From assembly GCA_021106655.1 (NCBI GenBank), contig JAIOTT010000314.1, positions 1 through 6,290 of the forward strand: a stretch of 6,290 nt of DNA. Reading direction: 5' to 3'. Below are positions 1 to 4,582 of the stretch, piece by piece. The position numbers and the translations under genes are program-made. The notes beneath the pieces were generated by a model, which saw only the letters and a program-made list of their open reading frames with translations, was not told where the DNA came from and searched no databases. This DNA is from Bacteroidales bacterium. Lineage in GTDB: Bacteria > Bacteroidota > Bacteroidia > Bacteroidales > SMBSF77. Position 1 is the stretch's first letter. Each line of letters starts with the position of its first letter.

Positions 1-37
1 TCTTTTTCATGATAGAAGTCGAATAATATAGTATCAA

Positions 38-120
38 TAGAACACAGATCAAACTGATTGGACTGATCAGGACTGATTTAATCAGTGGAAATCAATATCA
101 TATGTGTAATCCGTGTTCCA
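38..120 (-). repeat. Imperfect inverted repeat with internal ACTGAT repeats
   Basis: The outer arms are TAGAACACAGATC (38-50) and AATCCGTGTTCCA (108-120). They match as an inverted repeat at 10 of 13 positions. All three mismatches become G-U pairs if the minus strand is transcribed and A-C mismatches if the plus strand is, so a minus-strand RNA is the better folder. Inside, ACTGAT recurs at 53, 62 and 72, and a perfect palindrome ACTGATT-T-AATCAGT lies at 72-86. The words resemble the ACAGAT/CCGTGTTC intergenic repeat family common in Bacteroidota and some other bacteria; that family assignment is from memory. No open frame is associated. Confidence 0.5.
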
Positions 121-157
121 TTTTTTATTAATGCTTTACAAAAATAGTAAATTATTA

Positions 158-186
158 GCCACGAATGCGCGAATTAAAAACGAATG
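158..186. repeat. Degenerate ACGAAT-type intergenic repeat
   Basis: This stretch starts GCCACGAATGCGCGAATT and carries three CGAAT words at 162, 170 and 181. It resembles the left half of the GCCACGAATTCACGAATT intergenic repeat often seen in Bacteroidota genomes. No matching right arm is visible nearby, so it is probably a decayed remnant. The family link rests on recall, not on a search. Confidence 0.35.
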
Positions 187-210
187 AATAAGAAATCCTA
201 TTAATCAATT

Positions 211-261
211 ACCCTTCACTAAATGAAGCTAACCGTTCAAACATTGATTATAACCATTCAC
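211..261 (+). promoter_or_regulatory. Triple LytTR-type direct-repeat operator of the regulator operon
   Basis: Three half-sites, ACCCTTCAC (211-219), ACCGTTCAA (232-240) and ACCATTCAC (253-261), start exactly 21 bp apart, so 9-bp sites are separated by 12-bp spacers. They share ACCnTTCA. LytTR-family regulators are known to bind imperfect direct repeats of the form [TA][AC][CA]GTTN[AG][TG] with 12-13 bp spacers; the middle copy fits 8 of 9 positions. The last copy ends 32 bases before the -7 element at 294, placing it close to the polymerase as expected for an activator site. Binding by the adjacent LytTR regulator, that is autoregulation, is inferred. Confidence 0.62.
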
Positions 262-272
262 CCATTGGGGCG

Positions 273-301
273 TTTGGACTTATTTAGTGAGCTTATCTTT
301 G
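273..301 (+). promoter_or_regulatory. Bacteroidota-type promoter of the two-component operon
   Basis: TATCTTTG at 294-301 is a full match to the Bacteroidota -7 consensus TAnnTTTG. TTTG at 273-276 can serve as the -33 element, with a 17-base spacer that is slightly short of the usual 19-21. Transcription would start near 306-308, giving a leader of about 160 bases before the regulator gene. The direct-repeat array at 211-261 lies immediately upstream. Confidence 0.6.
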
Positions 302-409
302 TACAAATAACAAATAAAATTTTATTCTTATATTTTAATAAGGAAATTATTATATCATTATATTTTTAACCACAATTAATGTAAACCTCACACATTGCGG
401 TAAAATTAC

Positions 410-417
410 TATCTTTG
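410..417 (+). promoter_or_regulatory. Second TAnnTTTG element, possible proximal promoter
   Basis: TATCTTTG occurs again, identical to the element at 294-301 and 48 bases before the end of the leader. A start near 422 would give a leader of about 44 bases, a more usual length. No -33 element is found at the right distance; the only upstream TTG (395-397) is 12 bases away, too close. It may be a weak constitutive promoter supplying basal regulator, or chance in AT-rich DNA. Confidence 0.3.
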
Positions 418-421
418 GTAT

Positions 422-447
422 GATAAAATTTTTTATAAAATATTATC
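422..447 (+). other. AT-rich hairpin just upstream of the regulator start
   Basis: GATAAAATTTT (422-432) can pair with AAAATATTATC (437-447) over a 4-base loop, with one A-A mismatch in 11 positions. It ends 18 bases before the start codon. Its stability is modest because it is nearly all A-U. It could affect translation of the leader or simply reflect base composition. Confidence 0.3.
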
Positions 448-465
448 GAAAACAAATAACGCTCT

Positions 466-1257
466 ATGCAATACAATGCAATTGTTGTAGACGACGAACC
501 GAAAGTGCGCGAAGCGCTGGAGTTATTATTAGCAAAAAATTGCCCTGAAATCATTATTTGTGGTTCTGCTGGTTCAGCCCAGGAAGCACGCAATATTCTT
601 AAATCCTGTATGGTTGATTTTATTTTCCTCGATATATCCATGCCCGGGGAAGATGGCTTTACTTTTCTGCGTTCCATTCCAAATGAAAAGTATGGTGTTA
701 TTTTTACCACTGCCTACCAGGAATTTGCATTGCAGGCATTAAAAGCAAGTGCTATAGACTATCTGTTAAAGCCAATCAATTCAAATGAACTTAAAGAAGC
801 TGTTGCAAAAGCAATTCATTATCACGAGCTGAGGCAAAGCAAAACCGAAGCTATGAAGATTTATCATGAATCTTTGGATAATTTACAGCAGCAGATTCAA
901 TCAGGCAATAATAAGGTTAAAAAGATCACAGTTCCTGAACAAACAGGCTTCAGGGTGGTAAATGTTGACGAAATAATGTATCTCCAGGCTGACAGCAACT
1001 ATACCATACTGCATTTTTCGGGTTTGAACAAAATTGTTGCATGCCGATCCCTTTTTGAATTTGAGAAAATACTTATTAATCCTGAATTTTTCAGGATACA
1101 TAAATCCACTATCATCAATCTAAATTACCTGAAAGCATTCTCCAGTTACCAGGGCAATTCTGCCGAGCTGACAGACGGAACTTTGCTGACAATATCAAGA
1201 CGAAAACTTAATGAATTCAAAGATGTTGTAACACATTTTTCAAAATCTATAAATTAG
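466..1257 (+). CDS. LytTR-family response regulator (receiver + LytTR DNA-binding domain)
   Basis: This is a cytoplasmic transcription regulator of 263 residues, a normal length for the family. The receiver domain spans about residues 3-122: acidic pocket Asp9, Asp10 and Glu11, phosphoacceptor Asp56 in FLDISMPG, switch Thr81/Thr82, and the conserved Lys102-Pro103 in LLKPI. A linker with likely helical character (about 122-148) leads to a LytTR domain at about 150-258, recognised by the IMYLQADSNYT segment (170-180), the FFRIHKSTIINLNYL segment and a final LTISRRKLNEF. The start at 466 is chosen because the receiver begins directly after it; the upstream bases are A-rich with no Shine-Dalgarno, as usual in Bacteroidota. 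The kinase gene begins one base after the stop, so the two are surely co-expressed partners. It probably binds the 21-bp-spaced repeats at 211-261 and 4423-4473 (inferred). No key residue is missing. Confidence 0.96.
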   Translation: MQYNAIVVDDEPKVREALELLLAKNCPEIIICGSAGSAQEARNILKSCMVDFIFLDISMPGEDGFTFLRSIPNEKYGVIFTTAYQEFALQALKASAIDYLLKPINSNELKEAVAKAIHYHELRQSKTEAMKIYHESLDNLQQQIQSGNNKVKKITVPEQTGFRVVNVDEIMYLQADSNYTILHFSGLNKIVACRSLFEFEKILINPEFFRIHKSTIINLNYLKAFSSYQGNSAELTDGTLLTISRRKLNEFKDVVTHFSKSIN

Positions 1258-1258
1258 T

Positions 1259-4162
1259 ATGAAGAATCGATTTATTCTTCTTTTCGTGATCTGTTTTCAT
1301 ACTGCTATTCCTCTGGCAGCGCAGAATCCCTGTGTAAAGCTATACACTATGGCCGATGGATTGCCTGGCAATACAGTCTCCCATATATTCCAGGATAGTA
1401 AAAAATTCATCTGGTTTGCATCGTCCAGGGGCATTGCTCGTTATGATGGCTCCATTTTTACAAATTACGGAATTAAGGATGGATTAACCGGGCATTCAGT
1501 AGTAAGTATAAAAGAAGATTCTTTTGGCCGGATTTGGTTTAAATGTTCTCATGGAAAGTTTAACTTTCTATATGAAAACAAGATCTATAATGAAAATAAC
1601 ACTCCCTTTTTAGATTCAATATATGGCGGTTATTTCAGCTTTCAGGATACAGACAATGTCTTGTATTTTGCTAACAGAGAAATGATCTGGGCATTAGATA
1701 CCAACAGAATTACAAAATATTCATATCCTGAGATCGGACCAATATGGAAGTTTGATAAAACCATAGGAGAAGGATTTCTCATAGGCACCAGACAGGGTCT
1801 TTTCCAAACCTGGAAACTTTCGGAAAAACCAATAAAAATAGCTGACTCATTCTATGATCCAAAATATGTATCCAAAGACAACAAAACCATATTTATTTGC
1901 CACATTGAACCGATAACAAATCTAAATTACTATTTAAAATATTACAATGGTAACTGTGTTGATTCAACAACATGTCCTATCGAGATATCCAGTCTGGGTC
2001 ATGAAGTTATTGAGGACTCAAGTGGGTTGATATGGATATGCCTTCTTTACGAGGGTATTTTTTGCGTTAAGGATAAAAAAATCGTTTACCACTTCGACAT
2101 AAAGGGCGCGACCGAGATGATGGAAGACCATGAGGGTAATATCTGGATAAGCGCGAAGAAAGGGGTGTACAAGATAAACCCATGTTTTCTCTCCTATAAA
2201 CAATATAATAACAGCAACTTTCAGGATGAAGCCATCGATATTATGAATTCAAATCCGGGTGGTGGTGTTTGGTGTGTCAATGAACAAACTATTCACTTGT
2301 TAAAGGAAAATAAATTTTACAAGCTTGACTTTCAATTGTCGGAAACCTCATTTTACTGGGTAAAAGCGTTTCGAAACAATAGCCTGCTGGTCGGCTATGA
2401 TCGCAGATATATTACAGCATTGCAAGGACTTATAACTGAACCAAATACAAATAAAATTCGTTATTCAAATCAACTTTTTGATTTAAGGATCAGTCAATGC
2501 CTTGTTAACAATACTAAGGATGAAATGAAATTGATGTCCGGCAAGGGCATTATAAAAACGTATTCCTTTGAAAGACAATTTGAATTAACCGACAGCATTA
2601 ACCTGGGTGAATACTGTCTAATATTTTACGACGCAAAAAACAATATGATCATTAATAGCGGAGGGAAATTTTATGTATGGAAAGGTGAAAAAATAGCCTA
2701 TAAGAATTTTGAAGGGCTTACTGATAAAATATTGTATAGTCATAATATCCTTAATGATAGCTGTGACTTGTTTTATGTGGTGGAGGAAGCCCTGTATCTG
2801 GTCAGCAACAATATTAGGTATAATCTGAGTGGTGCCTTTGATTATCCGCTGGATGAACGAATAATCAATCTTTGGTACCATGAGCCAAGTTTGTATTTAT
2901 CCACAAGTAAATACATATACAAATGCAACAATCCCCTGGATGTTTTAGAGAATAAACCCGTACATCTTCAGCTCATTGACCTCGACTTTCCCAACATTCA
3001 CGATATTGTAGTAGATAATGATTCACTCTTTGTGGCCACAAATGATGGATTGACAGTTATTCCAGAGGCATTGATCCAAAATATAAGCACTACAGCACCC
3101 ATCCCCTATTTCAGATCAATTCTGGTAAATGAGAAAGAAAGCAGCCACTTGCTTCCCGAAATAAGTATAAGGGGCAAAAACAGTCTCAGGTTTATCTTTG
3201 GCCACATTAATTACTCTTCTTCACCTGTGATTTATTCCTACAGGCTTGAAGGTAATGATACCCTCTGGAAAAGTGGAACCGTGAATAATGTTGCTTTTGA
3301 AAATCTCGTACCAGGTAAGTACAATTTGCAGCTCAGGGTTCGTAAACCAACCTCACCATGGAGCGAGGCAATTGAATGCAGGATCAGCATCCACCCAACT
3401 TTTTGGCAGCATCCTCTTTTTTTTATTTTCCTTGTAATATTGTTTGGTGCCTTACTTTCTTATTTCATTATACACAGGAAAAACATTCAGATAAAGCGCA
3501 AGGAACTTGACCACCAGTTGATATTGCTGGAGCAAAAGGCGCTGCAAGCCATGATGAACCCCCACTTTATTTTTAATGCCCTCGGATCTATTCAAAACTA
3601 TTTACTTAAAAACAGGTCAGGTGATGCCGGACTCTACCTTTCTCAGTTTGCACGACTGATAAGGCAAAACCTCAATGCTATTAATTCTGCATACATCAGC
3701 ATGGAAGAGGAGGTTGACCGACTGAAGAATTACCTCGACCTGGAAAAGTTAAGATTAGAAGATAAATTCGAATATACTATCAAAGTGGATGAAGATGTTG
3801 AAGAAGAGGATGCAATGATTCCATCCATGGTGATACAGCCCTTAGTCGAGAATTCAATCTGGCATGGGATCTCAGCTATCGACAACAAAGGAATGATAGA
3901 TATCTCATTCAGCGTTCATGAACAAGATGCTGTAAGAATTACAGTTGAAGATAATGGTGTTGGAATTATGAACACAATCCATACATCAAAAAGCCAGCAA
4001 CATTTAAACCTGGGAGCGGAGATGACACTGAAACGTCTGGAAATACTCGGGAAAAAGCTTGGTATCAGTACCTCCATCGATTATTACGAAAAGTCTCCCG
4101 GTAGCCCCAATCCAGGGACACGGGTGGTACTGGTGGTGCCTTTGAGTTATAGTCGGCAGTAG
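1259..4162 (+). CDS. Reg_prop/Y_Y_Y sensor histidine kinase of the LytS (His_kinase) type
   Basis: This is an inner-membrane sensor kinase of 967 residues. A signal peptide (about 1-21, ending PLAA before Gln22) exports a long periplasmic region. Reg_prop-type propeller strands are clear at about 34-67 (GLPGNTVSHIFQD then IWFASSRGIARYDG), 75-110, 248-275 (EDSSGLIWI) and 283-307 (EDHEGNIWISAKKGVYKIN), with a further blade-like strand near 580-600; the middle, about 310-570, is divergent. A Y_Y_Y domain covers about 640-712, and one transmembrane helix about 719-738. A short coiled coil leads to the His_kinase domain with phosphoacceptor His769 in QAMMNPHFIFNAL. The ATPase domain has the N box at 859-870 (IQPLVENSIWHG, Asn865) and the G box VEDNGVGI at 896-903. 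The domain order is that of intact Bacteroidota sensors that pass phosphate to a separate LytTR partner, here the gene one base upstream. The ligand is unknown; related Reg_prop sensors often detect glycans or other extracytoplasmic signals. It is not a hybrid kinase: no receiver or AraC domain follows. Confidence 0.95.
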   Translation: MKNRFILLFVICFHTAIPLAAQNPCVKLYTMADGLPGNTVSHIFQDSKKFIWFASSRGIARYDGSIFTNYGIKDGLTGHSVVSIKEDSFGRIWFKCSHGKFNFLYENKIYNENNTPFLDSIYGGYFSFQDTDNVLYFANREMIWALDTNRITKYSYPEIGPIWKFDKTIGEGFLIGTRQGLFQTWKLSEKPIKIADSFYDPKYVSKDNKTIFICHIEPITNLNYYLKYYNGNCVDSTTCPIEISSLGHEVIEDSSGLIWICLLYEGIFCVKDKKIVYHFDIKGATEMMEDHEGNIWISAKKGVYKINPCFLSYKQYNNSNFQDEAIDIMNSNPGGGVWCVNEQTIHLLKENKFYKLDFQLSETSFYWVKAFRNNSLLVGYDRRYITALQGLITEPNTNKIRYSNQLFDLRISQCLVNNTKDEMKLMSGKGIIKTYSFERQFELTDSINLGEYCLIFYDAKNNMIINSGGKFYVWKGEKIAYKNFEGLTDKILYSHNILNDSCDLFYVVEEALYLVSNNIRYNLSGAFDYPLDERIINLWYHEPSLYLSTSKYIYKCNNPLDVLENKPVHLQLIDLDFPNIHDIVVDNDSLFVATNDGLTVIPEALIQNISTTAPIPYFRSILVNEKESSHLLPEISIRGKNSLRFIFGHINYSSSPVIYSYRLEGNDTLWKSGTVNNVAFENLVPGKYNLQLRVRKPTSPWSEAIECRISIHPTFWQHPLFFIFLVILFGALLSYFIIHRKNIQIKRKELDHQLILLEQKALQAMMNPHFIFNALGSIQNYLLKNRSGDAGLYLSQFARLIRQNLNAINSAYISMEEEVDRLKNYLDLEKLRLEDKFEYTIKVDEDVEEEDAMIPSMVIQPLVENSIWHGISAIDNKGMIDISFSVHEQDAVRITVEDNGVGIMNTIHTSKSQQHLNLGAEMTLKRLEILGKKLGISTSIDYYEKSPGSPNPGTRVVLVVPLSYSRQ

Positions 4163-4172
4163 CAGTAGCAGT
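4156..4172 (+). repeat. GCAGTA hexanucleotide repeat across the kinase stop codon
   Basis: GCAGTA-GCAGTA-GCAGT runs through the TAG stop at 4160-4162. In the kinase frame each unit reads Gln-stop, so extra or fewer copies would keep the same C-terminus. It marks the border of the repeat-rich intergenic stretch. Confidence 0.55.
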
Positions 4173-4176
4173 TTGT

Positions 4177-4214
4177 TAATTTGAAAATGAGATAATTTGA
4201 AAATTTAAAAATGG
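4177..4214 (+). repeat. TAATTTGAAAAT short tandem repeat
   Basis: TAATTTGAAAAT occurs at 4177-4188 and again at 4193-4204, a 16-base period, followed by a degenerate third copy TTTAAAAATGG ending at 4214. Similar AT-rich tandem words are common after genes in Bacteroidota. No function is evident. Confidence 0.45.
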
Positions 4215-4283
4215 GAAAATTGTTTCAGGTTACGAGTTGAACTTATCACTCATAACCCTTAATTCATAATTATTTCACAATTC

Positions 4284-4307
4284 GAATGCTCGTTTGTTCG
4301 AGTATTC
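4284..4307 (+). other. Hairpin GAATGCTCG / CGAGTATTC
   Basis: A 9-base stem with one G-U pair closes a 6-base loop TTTGTT. After a C-A mismatch two further A-U pairs can extend it (4281-4310). It is followed by AAAACG rather than a T tract, so it is not a standard intrinsic terminator. It is still the strongest structure between the kinase and the next gene and may protect or end the kinase mRNA. Confidence 0.4.
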
Positions 4308-4422
4308 AAAACGTCCCAGCGGCTGCGGAGCGATTAAAAGAAGTTACATAAGAGTCACCAGTCTGTATGCTTTGCGGAAAGTTAAATTCCTGACAACAAT
4401 CCTTCAAATCATTGATTACATT

Positions 4423-4473
4423 CCCGTTAATCTGTCAAAATATACCGTTTAATAAACAAAGTGTACCGATCGC
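4423..4473 (+). promoter_or_regulatory. Triple LytTR-type direct-repeat operator of the SUMF1-like gene
   Basis: The half-sites CCCGTTAAT (4423-4431), ACCGTTTAA (4444-4452) and ACCGATCGC (4465-4473) start exactly 21 bp apart, the same spacing as the array in front of the regulator. The first two fit the LytTR-site form [TA][AC][CA]GTTN[AG][TG] at 8 of 9 positions; the third is weaker. CATTGG follows 10 bases after the start of the third site (4475-4480), the same offset as in the regulator promoter (263-268). A possible out-of-phase extra copy ATCCTTCA lies at 4399-4406. Direct control by the LytTR regulator at 466-1257 is inferred. Confidence 0.6.
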
Positions 4474-4505
4474 TCATTGGAATAATTTTACCATATTTAG
4501 TATAG

Positions 4506-4513
4506 TAATATTG
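4506..4513 (+). promoter_or_regulatory. -7-like element of the SUMF1-like gene promoter
   Basis: TAATATTG matches TAnnTTTG except for one base. It starts 41 bases after the third half-site, exactly as TATCTTTG does in the regulator promoter, and is followed by TA in both. The -33 position holds only TTTT (4486-4489), so the promoter looks weak alone, as expected for one needing an activator. A start near 4518 would give a leader of about 65 bases. Confidence 0.5.
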
Positions 4514-4582
4514 TATAATAAAAATATCTAATTTAAAGGTTTAACTATCTGAATTTAGTCATTAATTAAAAAATTTATCCAA

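Larger units (their letters stand above)
1..465. other. Non-coding region upstream of the two-component operon
   Basis: No convincing gene is seen here on either strand. The first 190 bases look like decayed intergenic repeat material (an inverted repeat at 38-120 and an ACGAAT-type repeat at 158-186). From about 209 the region becomes a control region with phased direct repeats and a promoter element, followed by a very AT-rich leader from about 306 to 465. The leader holds a perfect 14-nt AT palindrome at 313-326, a second promoter-like element and a hairpin. The only long open frame here is on the minus strand at 366-710 and lies mostly opposite the regulator gene, so it is not called. Confidence 0.8.
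4163..4582. other. Non-coding region between the kinase and the SUMF1-like gene
   Basis: No supported gene lies here. The left part (4163-4270) is low-complexity repeat-like DNA, including TTTGAAAAT words and ACTCATAACC/AATTCATAATT words of the kind seen in decayed Bacteroidota intergenic repeats. A hairpin lies at 4284-4307, followed by a short island (about 4311-4334) that is visibly more GC-rich than its surroundings. From about 4399 it becomes the control region of the downstream gene, with three phased repeats and a -7-like element, then an AT-rich leader. No hairpin followed by a T tract is seen, so the kinase operon has no obvious intrinsic terminator. Confidence 0.75.

Noticed and set aside
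395..417. Complete promoter formed by TTG at 395-397 and TATCTTTG at 410-417
   Set aside because: The spacer is only 12 bases, well short of the 17-23 usual for Bacteroidota promoters; only the -7-like element is listed.
366..710. Minus-strand open frame of 114 codons
   Set aside because: Most of it lies opposite the regulator's receiver domain, whose conserved residues are intact on the + strand. The predicted protein is low-complexity with no recognisable domain.
2618..2881. Minus-strand open frame inside the kinase gene
   Set aside because: It is a shadow of an intact, well-supported kinase reading frame, with no domain of its own.
1259..4162. Hybrid two-component system kinase
   Set aside because: The kinase core is of the LytS/His_kinase type and the protein ends after the ATPase domain, with no receiver or AraC-type domain.
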